Made by a program: the position numbers and the translations under genes. Positions 35,244-43,721 of a stretch of 64,000 bases of DNA are shown piece after piece. This stretch comes from Halobaculum sp. MBLA0147 (GTDB lineage: Archaea; Halobacteriota; Halobacteria; Halobacteriales; Haloferacaceae): the NCBI RefSeq assembly GCF_041361345.1, contig NZ_JBGKAD010000001.1:620001-684000 (forward strand), written 5' to 3'. How positions within the stretch are numbered: position 1 is the stretch's first letter; each line of letters begins with the position of its first letter. The notes beneath the pieces were generated by a model. The model ran no database searches and was not told the origin of the DNA. It was given only the letters and a program-made list of their open reading frames with translations.

Positions 35244-36515
35244 ATGACAGAAGACATCTCACGACGACGGTATCTGCAAGGTGCCGCCGGTGTCGGCGCG
35301 ACACTGGCGGCCGCAGGGTGTACAGGTGGCGGCGGTAGTTCGAACACGCTCGAAGTGCTCCACGCGTGGACGGGTGGTGACGGCAAGAAGGCCGTCGAGA
35401 ACCTGATCTCTACGTTCAAAGAGGAACACTCCGAGGTCGACACGAACTTCAAGGCCATCGGCGGCGGCGCGAACCAGAACCTCAAGAGCGTGCTCAACAC
35501 GCGGTTCTCGAACGACGACCCGCCGAGCGCGTTCCAGGACTGGCCCGGCAAGAACTTCGCCCGCTACGAGGGCGTGCTCGGTGACATCTCCAGCGTCTGG
35601 ACCGGCGACGGTGGCCTGGAGGAGGCCCACGTCGAGGAGGCCGCCGAGCTGTGTCGACAGGACGGCACATACCACGCGGTGCCGGTCGGCTCGCACCGAC
35701 TCAACTGTCTGTTCTACAACGTGAGCGTCCTCGAGGAGGCGGGCGTCGACCCCGACTCGCTCACCAGCGCGTCGAAGCTGATGGACGCGATGGAGACGGT
35801 CGCCACGGAGACGGACAAGACGCCGCTGGCACACGGGATGAAGGCACCGTGGACGACGCTCCAGTTGTGGGCGGCCGTGATGCTGTCGACCGGTGGCCAC
35901 GACGCCTACATGGACTTCGTCGAGAACGGCGGGTCGAAGGGCGCCGTCCGCGAGGCGTTCTCCGCCACGAAGACGATGCTCGAGGAGTACATCCCCGAGG
36001 GCGCCGCCTCGACCGGCTTCACCGGCGCCAACCAGATGATCATGGACGGCAAGGCCGCGTTCATCCACCAGGGGAACTGGGCGGCCGGCGCCTTCCGGAA
36101 CAAGGAGGACTTCGCGTACGACGAGGACTGGGGCTTCAAGACGTTCCCCGGCACGGAGGGGATGTACACCTTCCACACGGACGCGTTCCTCTACCCAGCC
36201 AACAACCCGTCTCCGAACGCGACGGAGACGTGGATGGAGTTCGTCGGTTCGAAACAGGGCCAGGTCGCGTTCAACAAGTTCAAGGGGTCGATCCCGACCC
36301 GGACGGACGTCGACGAGAGCGAGTTCGGCCCGTACCTCCAGGAGACGATCCAGGACTTCGCCGAAGCCGAGCAGAAGCCGCCGACGCTGGCGCACGGGCT
36401 GGCGGTGTCGCCGAGCAAGATCAGCGACCTGAAGGGGGCGCTGACCAGCGACTTCACGGGACCGTACAACGTCGAGGGCGCGACCGAGAAGTTCGTCTCG
36501 ACGGTCCAGTCGTAA
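35244..36515 (+). CDS. ABC transporter extracellular solute (sugar)-binding lipoprotein
   Basis: 423 residues. The N-terminus TEDISRRRYLQGAAGVGATLAAAGC is a twin-arginine signal with a lipobox Cys near residue 26, so the protein is exported folded and lipid-anchored. The mature part has the type-1 sugar-binding pattern (LEVLHAWTGGDGKKAVENLI; DGKAAFIHQGNWAAGAF; GSIPTRTD). It delivers a sugar to the two permeases downstream; the substrate cannot be read from sequence. It leads a four-gene operon and has a ~100-nt leader, suggesting regulation. Confidence 0.93.
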   Translation: MTEDISRRRYLQGAAGVGATLAAAGCTGGGGSSNTLEVLHAWTGGDGKKAVENLISTFKEEHSEVDTNFKAIGGGANQNLKSVLNTRFSNDDPPSAFQDWPGKNFARYEGVLGDISSVWTGDGGLEEAHVEEAAELCRQDGTYHAVPVGSHRLNCLFYNVSVLEEAGVDPDSLTSASKLMDAMETVATETDKTPLAHGMKAPWTTLQLWAAVMLSTGGHDAYMDFVENGGSKGAVREAFSATKTMLEEYIPEGAASTGFTGANQMIMDGKAAFIHQGNWAAGAFRNKEDFAYDEDWGFKTFPGTEGMYTFHTDAFLYPANNPSPNATETWMEFVGSKQGQVAFNKFKGSIPTRTDVDESEFGPYLQETIQDFAEAEQKPPTLAHGLAVSPSKISDLKGALTSDFTGPYNVEGATEKFVSTVQS

Positions 36516-36531
36516 CGTCTCACTCCGACCG

Positions 36532-37650
36532 ATGGCCACTTTTTCGTACGTACGACGAGTGCTGGCGAGTGTGTGGGACAGTACCACGGACGAGACGGGC
36601 AGTGGCGAGTCGACGAGCCCGGACGACGGCGTGGAGACCGGCGCGGCCGCGTCGGTCGCCACGGACGGCGGACGGCCCGAGGAGACCCGGGCGGACGACG
36701 GAGGGGCGACCGGCGTCGCCACAGACGGCGGTGTCGCGTCGTCGCGTGGCGGTGGGCTGACCGATCGGCTCGAGGAGCGCGTGGGCGAGGACTTCCTCGA
36801 GTCGTCGCCGTTCTGGCTGCCGCCGACGCTGCTGGTCGGCCTGTTCGTCTACGGCGCGGTGGTGTGGAACGTCGTCATCAGTCTCACCGACTACCAAGGG
36901 TTCGCGGACCCGAACTACGGCGACTTGGACTTCGAGATGTACGCGAAGGCGTTCGGCTCCTCGGAGGTGATCACCGCCGGTGTGAACACCCTCGCGTTGC
37001 TGATCGGGTTCACGGTCGTCTCGCTGGCGTTGGGACTGGTGATCGCCATCCTGGTCGACCGGAACATCCGGTTCGAGAACACCTTCCGGACGATCTACCT
37101 GTTGCCGATGAGCCTCTCGTTCGTCGTCACGGCCCAGTTCTGGCTGTGGATGTACGACTTCGACGGCGTGATCAACAACTTCATCGGGCTGTTCGGCCTG
37201 GGTCCGTTCTCGTTCATCGGCAACCAGTCGCTGGTGTTGGCGGCGGTCGTGTTCGCGTTGGTGTGGCAGTTCTCCGGGTACACGATGGTCGTCTACCTCG
37301 CCGCGTTGCGCGCGATCCCGACGGACCACTTCGAGGCGGCACGCGTCGACGGTGCCTCCGTCTTCCGGATGTACCTCCGCGTGATCGTCCCGCAGTTGAA
37401 GAGCGCGACCGTCTCGGCGTCCGTCGTCCTGATGGTGTTCGCGCTGAAGGCGTTCGACTTCCTGTTCGCGCTCGTGGGCGGCTACCGGCCCCCGAACGGC
37501 GCGGACATCCTCGCGACGAAGATGGTGCGGGAGGCGTTCCAGAACCAACAGTGGGCCTACGGCTCCGCCATCGCGATCCTGCTGTTCCTGATGGCGCTGG
37601 GCGTGATCGGCCCGTACCTCTACTACGAGTACAAGAACGACAACCTCTGA
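36532..37650 (+). CDS. Sugar ABC transporter permease (MalF/UgpA type)
   Basis: 372 residues. The first ~75 are an acidic, Gly/Thr-rich cytoplasmic extension absent from bacterial MalF. Six membrane segments follow (first about 101-123, PTLLVGLFVYGAVVWNVVISLT), with the EAA loop in the form EAARVDGASVFRMYLRVIVPQLK that contacts the ATPase. It starts 17 bp after the binding-protein gene and works as a heterodimer with the next permease. Confidence 0.94.
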   Translation: MATFSYVRRVLASVWDSTTDETGSGESTSPDDGVETGAAASVATDGGRPEETRADDGGATGVATDGGVASSRGGGLTDRLEERVGEDFLESSPFWLPPTLLVGLFVYGAVVWNVVISLTDYQGFADPNYGDLDFEMYAKAFGSSEVITAGVNTLALLIGFTVVSLALGLVIAILVDRNIRFENTFRTIYLLPMSLSFVVTAQFWLWMYDFDGVINNFIGLFGLGPFSFIGNQSLVLAAVVFALVWQFSGYTMVVYLAALRAIPTDHFEAARVDGASVFRMYLRVIVPQLKSATVSASVVLMVFALKAFDFLFALVGGYRPPNGADILATKMVREAFQNQQWAYGSAIAILLFLMALGVIGPYLYYEYKNDNL

Positions 37651-37717
37651 CCATGAGCCACTACACACACACGACGACGGCGGTCGGTGTCGACCGCCAC
37701 GCGGAGGTGCAGACGCC

Positions 37718-38611
37718 GTGAGCACGGTCGACGAGACGGCAGAGGAGGGGCTCGACGTGAACGGGTACCGCGTAGGACTGTACCTCACGCTGGGCGCGTT
37801 GCTCGTCTTCTTCCTCACGCCCATCGAGACCGGGATCGTCACCTCGTTGAAGACGCCGGACGCCGTGGCGACCACGTCCCCGGTGGTCCCCTCGCTGGAG
37901 GGGTTCACCCTCGGGAACTACGCGACCGCGGTGCAGGAACTGCTCCCGGGGATGGTGAACAGCCTGTTGTACGCGGTGCCGGCGACGATCCTCTCGGCGT
38001 TGTTCGGGAGCTTCGCCGCCTACGGGTTCACGCTGACCGACTGGCGCGGCCAGGTGGGTGTGCTCCTGTTGTTCGTCGCCGGGATCTTCATCCCGTACCA
38101 GGCGGTGCTGGTGCCGCTGACGCAGTTCTTCTCGATCCTGAGTCTCGGACAGTCGCCGATCTGGGGACTGCTCGGGATCGACCGCGCGTACAGCGGGATC
38201 GTGGAGCTGATCGTCACCCACACCGCGTACGGGATTCCGATCTGTACGATCCTGTTCCGGTCGTACTACAAGGGGATGAGCGAGGAGATGCTGGAGTCGG
38301 CCCGGCTGGAGGGGGCGACGGTGCGGCGCGCCTACCGGCGGATCGTCTTCCCGCTGTCGACGCCGATGTTCGCGGTCGTGTTGATCTACCAGTTCACGCA
38401 GATCTGGAACGACCTGCTGTTCGCGCTGGTGTTGGTGCAGGCGGAGTCGTCGGCGGCCGCGCCGGTGACGCTGATCCTGGCGGGGCTCGGCGCCTCACAG
38501 AGCGGGACGATCTTCGGCCTGCGGATGGCGGGGGCGTTCGTCGCCGCCCTGCCGACGCTGGCGGTGTACGTACTGTTCGGCGAGGAGTTCGCGAAGGGAG
38601 TGGCTACGTAA
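37718..38611 (+). CDS. Sugar ABC transporter permease (MalG/UgpE type)
   Basis: 297 residues with six predicted membrane segments and the EAA motif ESARLEGATVRRAYRRIVFPLS. GTG at 37718 is 67 bp after the first permease. The stop lies immediately before the ATG of the ATPase gene (1-base spacing), so translation is likely coupled. Confidence 0.94.
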   Translation: MSTVDETAEEGLDVNGYRVGLYLTLGALLVFFLTPIETGIVTSLKTPDAVATTSPVVPSLEGFTLGNYATAVQELLPGMVNSLLYAVPATILSALFGSFAAYGFTLTDWRGQVGVLLLFVAGIFIPYQAVLVPLTQFFSILSLGQSPIWGLLGIDRAYSGIVELIVTHTAYGIPICTILFRSYYKGMSEEMLESARLEGATVRRAYRRIVFPLSTPMFAVVLIYQFTQIWNDLLFALVLVQAESSAAAPVTLILAGLGASQSGTIFGLRMAGAFVAALPTLAVYVLFGEEFAKGVAT

Positions 38612-38612
38612 C

Positions 38613-39779
38613 ATGGCACGACTACAACTCGAGAACCTGACGAAGGTGTTCACGGACGACGACGGCGGCGAAGTGGTCGCCGTCGAGGACGTATCGATCG
38701 ACGTGCCCGACGGGGAGTTCCTCGTCCTCGTCGGCCCGTCGGGGTGTGGGAAGTCGACCACGCTGCGGATGGTCGCCGGGTTAGAGACCGTGACGAGCGG
38801 CCACATCAGACTCGGCGACCGCGTGATCGACGACCGCAAGCCGCAAGACCGGGACATCGCGATGGTGTTCCAGTCGTACGCGCTGTACCCACACATGACC
38901 GTCCGCGGTAACATGTCGTTCGGGTTGGAAGAGTCGACGGAGATGCCCGACGACGAGATCCGCGAGTTGGTCGACGACACCGCCGGGATGCTCGGGATCG
39001 GCGACCTCCTGAACCGGCGGCCGGCGGAGCTGTCGGGCGGCCAGCGGCAGCGTGTCGCACTCGGGCGGGCGATCGTCCGCGAACCGGAGGTGTTCCTGAT
39101 GGACGAGCCGCTGTCGAACCTCGACGCGAAGCTCCGCTCGGAGATGCGGACGGAACTCCAGCGGCTGCAGGAAGATCTGGACACGACGACGGTGTACGTC
39201 ACTCACGACCAGACGGAGGCGATGACGATGGGCGACCGGATCGCCATCCTGAACGACGGGGTGCTCCAGCAGGTGGCGACGCCGCTGGAGGCGTACCACC
39301 AGCCCGCCAACCGGTTCGTGGCGGGGTTCATCGGCGAGCCGTCGATGAACTTCTTCGAGATGGAGGTCCAGGGCGACCAACTCGTCCACAGCCCCGCCGG
39401 CGGCACGGACGCGGGGTCGTTCACCTACCCCATCTCCCAGGAGACACGGGAGGCGGTCGGGGACGCGACGACGGTGACGTTCGGCATCCGCCCGGAGGAC
39501 GTGGAGATCGTCGGCGCCGTCGAGACGGACCGCGACTTCGACACGGTGGTCGACGTGGTCGAACCGATGGGCGACGAGAACAACGTCTACCTCTCGTTCG
39601 ACGCGGACGCCGACCGGACCTTCGTCGCCACCGTCGGCGGGATGCGCCGGATCGAGGAGGGGCAACCCGCCGTCGCACGCATCCCCGAAGCGGCCGTCCA
39701 CCTGTTCCACGGCCAGACCGGCGAGGCGCTGAAGAACCGCTCACTCGAGGAAGTCGAGACCACCGAACCCGAACTCTGA
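38613..39779 (+). CDS. Sugar ABC transporter ATP-binding protein (MalK/UgpC type)
   Basis: 388 residues: N-terminal ATPase with Walker A GPSGCGKST, signature LSGGQRQRVALGRAIV, Walker B FLMDEPLSNLD and the H-loop YVTHDQTEAM, plus a C-terminal TOBE-type regulatory domain (about 250-375, FGIRPEDVEIV). It completes a canonical importer: binding lipoprotein, two permeases, ATPase. No sugar catabolic enzyme is in the same operon. Confidence 0.95.
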   Translation: MARLQLENLTKVFTDDDGGEVVAVEDVSIDVPDGEFLVLVGPSGCGKSTTLRMVAGLETVTSGHIRLGDRVIDDRKPQDRDIAMVFQSYALYPHMTVRGNMSFGLEESTEMPDDEIRELVDDTAGMLGIGDLLNRRPAELSGGQRQRVALGRAIVREPEVFLMDEPLSNLDAKLRSEMRTELQRLQEDLDTTTVYVTHDQTEAMTMGDRIAILNDGVLQQVATPLEAYHQPANRFVAGFIGEPSMNFFEMEVQGDQLVHSPAGGTDAGSFTYPISQETREAVGDATTVTFGIRPEDVEIVGAVETDRDFDTVVDVVEPMGDENNVYLSFDADADRTFVATVGGMRRIEEGQPAVARIPEAAVHLFHGQTGEALKNRSLEEVETTEPEL

Positions 39780-39890
39780 GACGACCCTCGCGGTGCGATC
39801 CGGACACTCTCCTCGCGGGACGCTCCGTTCGTCTCTCTCGTGGTACGGTTCGAACGTTCGCCTCGCGGTCGTCGCGACGCCAGAAGATCC

Positions 39891-40475
39891 ATGTCCGTGG
39901 CACCCGACGAACGAGACGTGTTCGACGGGGGCGACGAACCGGCGTCCGGCGGGGGTGAGGAGCCGATGCTCGATGGTGGCGACGAACCGGTGCCCGACGG
40001 CGACGGCGAACCCGGTGTCAGCGTCGAGGTTGGCGACATCTCCGTCGCCGACGCGGTCGCAGACCTGTGGGTACGACTGGCGGCCGACCAGCGCTCGTAC
40101 GGTTCGCACCTCCTCGCGGAGACGAACCGGCAACTCGCCCGCGACTCGGCCGCTCAACACGCCGTCACCGGCGGCCTCCTCGTCGCCCGAGTCGACGACG
40201 AGCTCGTCGGGTTCATGACGTTCTCCACCGAACAGGGGGACTACGACGTCGACACGGACCGCGGGTTGATCCACGACCTCTTCGTCGCGACGCGGTACCG
40301 GAGTCGCGGGATCGGCGCCAGACTCCTCGAAGCCGCCGAGGAGCGACTGGCGGCCGACGGCGTCGACCGCGTCTCGCTGGAGGCGATGGCGGCCAACACC
40401 GACGCACGCCGGTTCTACGAACGGCACGGCTACGAGCCGTTCCGCGTCGAACTAGAGAAGACGCTCGACGAGTAG
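39891..40475 (+). CDS. GNAT-family N-acetyltransferase
   Basis: 194 residues. An acidic Gly/Asp/Glu-rich N-terminus with near-repeats (DGGDEPASGGGEEPMLDGGDEPVPDGDGEP) precedes a GNAT fold: LLVARVDDELVGFMTF, the acetyl-CoA motif A HDLFVATRYRSRGIGARLLEAAEERL and motif B LEAMAANTDARRFYERHGYEPF. Substrate unknown; wording resembles RimI-like N-terminal or small-molecule acetylases. ATG at 39891 is the in-frame start after the ABC operon. Confidence 0.88.
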   Translation: MSVAPDERDVFDGGDEPASGGGEEPMLDGGDEPVPDGDGEPGVSVEVGDISVADAVADLWVRLAADQRSYGSHLLAETNRQLARDSAAQHAVTGGLLVARVDDELVGFMTFSTEQGDYDVDTDRGLIHDLFVATRYRSRGIGARLLEAAEERLAADGVDRVSLEAMAANTDARRFYERHGYEPFRVELEKTLDE

Positions 40476-40600
40476 TGGGTCGGGCGAGCGGAGACAGTGG
40501 GAGTCGTCGATGCGACAGGGCGGGCGTGGGAGTCGCCGGTGCGGTCGTGCGGACCGCCTTCGACCGGCTCCCCGCCCACGTCGGGGTGAAAGCGACACGC

Positions 40601-40609
40601 ATTCAAACC
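40601..40609 (+). promoter_or_regulatory. TATA-like box of tRNA-Thr
   Basis: ATTCAAACC is centred 27 bp before the tRNA 5' end at 40632. Confidence 0.5.
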
Positions 40610-40631
40610 GGGCGACGGTACTGTCGCCTGC

Positions 40632-40705
40632 GCCTGGGGAGCATGGGCGGTTCATGCACTCGACTTGTAATCGAGACTTCGCGGGTTCGAATCCCGCTCC
40701 AGGCT
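40632..40705 (+). tRNA. tRNA-Thr (anticodon UGU)
   Basis: Cloverleaf: acceptor GCCTGGG with TCCAGGC (one G-T pair), D arm GCATGGGCGGTTCATGC, anticodon stem CTCGA/TCGAG around CTTGTAA with TGT as anticodon, T arm GCGGGTTCGAATCCCGC, discriminator T, no encoded CCA, no intron. It sits 46 bp from the end of the AAA+ ATPase gene, i.e. at the left edge of the effector island. Confidence 0.96.
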
Positions 40706-40751
40706 CTCTTCTCCGTCGGCTGTCGGGTGAATGACGAGTGTGCGTCGTCGA

Positions 40752-43619
40752 TCACCGCCCAGGCTGTCTGAGGTCGAAGATGCGCCACTCGCGGTTCTGT
40801 GGGCGGAGTTCGTACTCCAGGGGCAGTTCGCGTTCGCCGAGTTCTTGGACGAATCGGAGAGTGACGCGTCGTTTGGTGTCGGCGAGTCGTTCGAAGTCTT
40901 TGACCACGAGGTCTTTCTCGCGGAGCATCGCGATCTCCCGGTCGGAGAACTGTTCGACGTACCCCTCCGTGTGGTACAGTGCGTGTGCGGCCTCACCGTC
41001 GCCCTCCGAGAGGTACTGAAAGAACTGCTTCACGACGACCTCGGGCCGGTCGCGGGTGCCGGTCTCCTCGAGATCCGGCTCCGCCATCTCCTCACCCAAC
41101 TCGCCGGTCTCCAGCGAGTCGGCGTCGGTCCCCTGCTCCGTCTCGTTGCTGTCGACTCCGATCGACTCGGGTGTGTCGTCTGCGAGACTCGGCTCGGTCG
41201 CGCCGCGAGCCTCTTCGGCGGCTGCGAGCGCATCTTTATTTGGCGGGCCAGCCTTCGTGGTACCAGACACCGAGCCGTCCTCCCCCGTATTCGCCGTCTG
41301 TGTCGGCTCTGGACTCGGTGTTCGTTCGGTGTGATCGGCGCTCGATGTCGTAGCGGACTCGTCCGTCGACTGCTCGGCGCCGGTGTCCGACCGTTGCTCG
41401 GCGGAGGCTGTCGTCTCTCGGTGGCCGTTCGAGTGGGCTGTCGCCTGTGACGTGTTTCGCTCTGTCGCGGTTGCTCCTGCTCGGTCCGTCTCCGTCGCCT
41501 CGTCACTGCTGGCGCGGAGGTACTCGCTGTACTCGCCGAAGTCCGCGATGTCGTACAGTTTCCCGATCTTGTTCAGTTCCCGTTCGGTGGCGCGGACGAC
41601 GTGTTTCATCCGGACGACCCCGTCGTCGTCGGCAGCCAACACCGCCGCCGTCTGTGCGACGTTACGGATGTTCCCACCGGGCATGTCGAACTGCGAGAGG
41701 AACGCGTAGTCGATGTCCTCCGTCGGCGTGTCTTCCGGGAACATCACGTGCCAGATACTCTCGCGTTGGCGCTCCTGCGGGCGCTCGAACTGGACTGTCT
41801 GGTGAATGCGGCGGACGAACGCGTCGTCCATCTGCGACTCGTTGTTCGTCGTCAGAAGCACCACGCCGTCGTAGCTCTCGATCCGCTGGAGCAGGTAGTT
41901 GACCTCGACGTTCGCGTAGCGGTCGGTGGCGTCACTCACCCCGGCACGCTGGCCGAAGACGGCGTCCGCCTCGTCGAACAACAGGATCGCGTTGGAGTCT
42001 CTGGCGGCGTCGAAGATCCGTTCGAGGTTCTCTTCGGTCTCCCCGATGTACTTGCTCACCACACTGGAGAGGTCGATCTTGTACAGATCCATGCCAGCGT
42101 CGGCGGCGATCACCTCCGCCGAGAGTGTCTTTCCCGTCCCCGACGGCCCCGCGAACAGCGCCACGACGCCGGCACCACGGGAGAAGCGTTCCTCGAACCC
42201 CCACTGCTCGTACACCGTTCCGCGGTGACGGACTCTGGCAGCGACCTCTTGCAACTCTGCTTCGGTGTCGTCGGTGAGCACCACCTCGTCCCAGGTGGCG
42301 TCGGGATCGATCTTCTCCGCGAGGTCTTCGAGTCCCTCTGCGGACTGCGCGGTACAGCCTTCGCGGATCGTCTCCAACGAGAGGGGTTCCTCGGCGTCGT
42401 CGGCGAGTGCGCGGGCGGTGGTGACGGCGTCGTCGATCTGCCCCTGGGTCAGTTCGAACGTACTCGCGAGTGTCGTCGGGTCCACGTCCTCGGCGAGCTC
42501 GTCGGCGTACCCCTCCCAGATCCGTTCGCGCAGATTGAAGGAAGGGTCGGGGAACTGGAGGAGTGAGTACGAGGTGTCGTCGCGACCCGACGTCGGGGTC
42601 CAAGCGTCCGTCGCAGTCAGGTAGAGGTCGCGTTCGAGGGGGGCGAGTGCGTCGAGTACTTCCCCGACCGTCGGTGGTTGCTCGCGGTCTGGCAGGTCGG
42701 CCGCGACGTTCTCGCCGGGGTCGGCGGTCGCCGCCGAGACGTTCTTCAGGTGGACCGGGCAGTCTTGGAGCAGTGCCTCGCGGCGGAACCTATCGAGCCG
42801 GTCGGCGTCGAGGAGCGTCTCGAGGTCGGCGCGGAGCAGGCGCTCGTCGGCGACGAGAGCGTCCACCGCACGCCGCTTCTCAGAACCCGCCGCGCCGTGG
42901 AAGTAGTGAACGTCCGGTGTCGACCCGGAGGCGTCGAGTGTCGTGAGTCGTGTCTGCACTGGCTCTTCGATACGAAGATTGTCGACAGAACGGTCGGGAG
43001 AGACGAGCGAACAAGTCCCAGTGAGCCGATCGTCGAGGTCGTCGTGACCTTTCAGGTACGAGACGATGCGCTGTTCTGCCACGACACGGCGCTGTCGATC
43101 GGTCGCGTTCTCGTCCGGTGCAGGCTCTACGGAGACGAATCCGTTGGCCACCAGCGGTGACGATGGGCCGACCAGTTGTGAGACGGTCAGCCGCTGGTGA
43201 TCGTCGGTAGCGAACACCGACTCGAGACTGGCGAGTGTCGGCGTCGGGAGTCTGTGTCGGCCGGAGAGCTGCCCGAAGAGGTCGGCGAACGTGTCGTGGA
43301 CGGTCGGGCCGACTGCGAGTAACAGCACGTCGAGGTGACGACGAGAGAGATCGAATCGGTCGGCGAGAACTCGCAACCGGAGTGTGGTGTCTGTCGTCGC
43401 AGCACACTGGTCTTCGATCTGCTCCCGTCGCCGTGCGATCTCGTCTCTCGCGTGGTCGGGAACGGCTAGTTCGACTTCTGTGCTGTCGGCCGATCCGTCG
43501 GAGTTCGTCTGTCCTGTAGCAGACGGGCCGTCTGCGGCTGCTCCAGCACAGTGTTCGAGAGCAGTTTCGAGCAGATCGAGTTCGTCCAAGAGGTGGTCGC
43601 GACTGTCCGTGTAGCTCAT
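40752..43619 (-). CDS. Large AAA+ ATPase of CIS/DUF4157-associated type, with C-terminal NTF2-like domain
   Basis: 955 residues. Residues 1-~440 are the helical N-terminal region seen in AAA+ ATPases linked to extracellular contractile injection systems (LRVLADRFDLSRRHLDVLLLAVGP). The AAA+ core follows: Walker A GPSGTGKT at ~491-498, Walker B LLFDEADAVFG at ~545, sensor-1 LLTTNNESQMD, and FDMPGGNIRNVAQTAAVLAA. About 735-855 is a Thr/Glu/Ser-rich disordered linker; 858-955 looks like an NTF2-like fold (VVVKQFFQYLSEGDGEAAHALYH). It likely remodels or loads the neighbouring DUF4157 proteins. ATG at 43619 is used; a TATA-like GAATATAG lies at 43651. Confidence 0.85.
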   Translation of the reverse strand: MSYTDSRDHLLDELDLLETALEHCAGAAADGPSATGQTNSDGSADSTEVELAVPDHARDEIARRREQIEDQCAATTDTTLRLRVLADRFDLSRRHLDVLLLAVGPTVHDTFADLFGQLSGRHRLPTPTLASLESVFATDDHQRLTVSQLVGPSSPLVANGFVSVEPAPDENATDRQRRVVAEQRIVSYLKGHDDLDDRLTGTCSLVSPDRSVDNLRIEEPVQTRLTTLDASGSTPDVHYFHGAAGSEKRRAVDALVADERLLRADLETLLDADRLDRFRREALLQDCPVHLKNVSAATADPGENVAADLPDREQPPTVGEVLDALAPLERDLYLTATDAWTPTSGRDDTSYSLLQFPDPSFNLRERIWEGYADELAEDVDPTTLASTFELTQGQIDDAVTTARALADDAEEPLSLETIREGCTAQSAEGLEDLAEKIDPDATWDEVVLTDDTEAELQEVAARVRHRGTVYEQWGFEERFSRGAGVVALFAGPSGTGKTLSAEVIAADAGMDLYKIDLSSVVSKYIGETEENLERIFDAARDSNAILLFDEADAVFGQRAGVSDATDRYANVEVNYLLQRIESYDGVVLLTTNNESQMDDAFVRRIHQTVQFERPQERQRESIWHVMFPEDTPTEDIDYAFLSQFDMPGGNIRNVAQTAAVLAADDDGVVRMKHVVRATERELNKIGKLYDIADFGEYSEYLRASSDEATETDRAGATATERNTSQATAHSNGHRETTASAEQRSDTGAEQSTDESATTSSADHTERTPSPEPTQTANTGEDGSVSGTTKAGPPNKDALAAAEEARGATEPSLADDTPESIGVDSNETEQGTDADSLETGELGEEMAEPDLEETGTRDRPEVVVKQFFQYLSEGDGEAAHALYHTEGYVEQFSDREIAMLREKDLVVKDFERLADTKRRVTLRFVQELGERELPLEYELRPQNREWRIFDLRQPGR

Positions 43620-43650
43620 ACGTCGTGTCGTATCCACACTCTGTGAGAGA

Positions 43651-43697
43651 GAATATAGACCTTTCTACACGTAACCACCAGAACAGTTTTGTTTGGG
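43651..43697. promoter_or_regulatory. Bidirectional promoter between the ATPase and the effector operon
   Basis: The 102-bp divergent gap is AT-rich. On the minus strand, CTATATTC (43651-43658) sits ~35 bp before the ATPase ATG. On the plus strand, AGTTTTGTTTGGG (43685-43697) sits 25-36 bp before the ATG at 43722. The two promoters are about 35 bp apart, so one regulator could control both sides. Confidence 0.5.
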
Positions 43698-43721
43698 TAA
43701 GGTAGTCGTAGAGACACGAGG

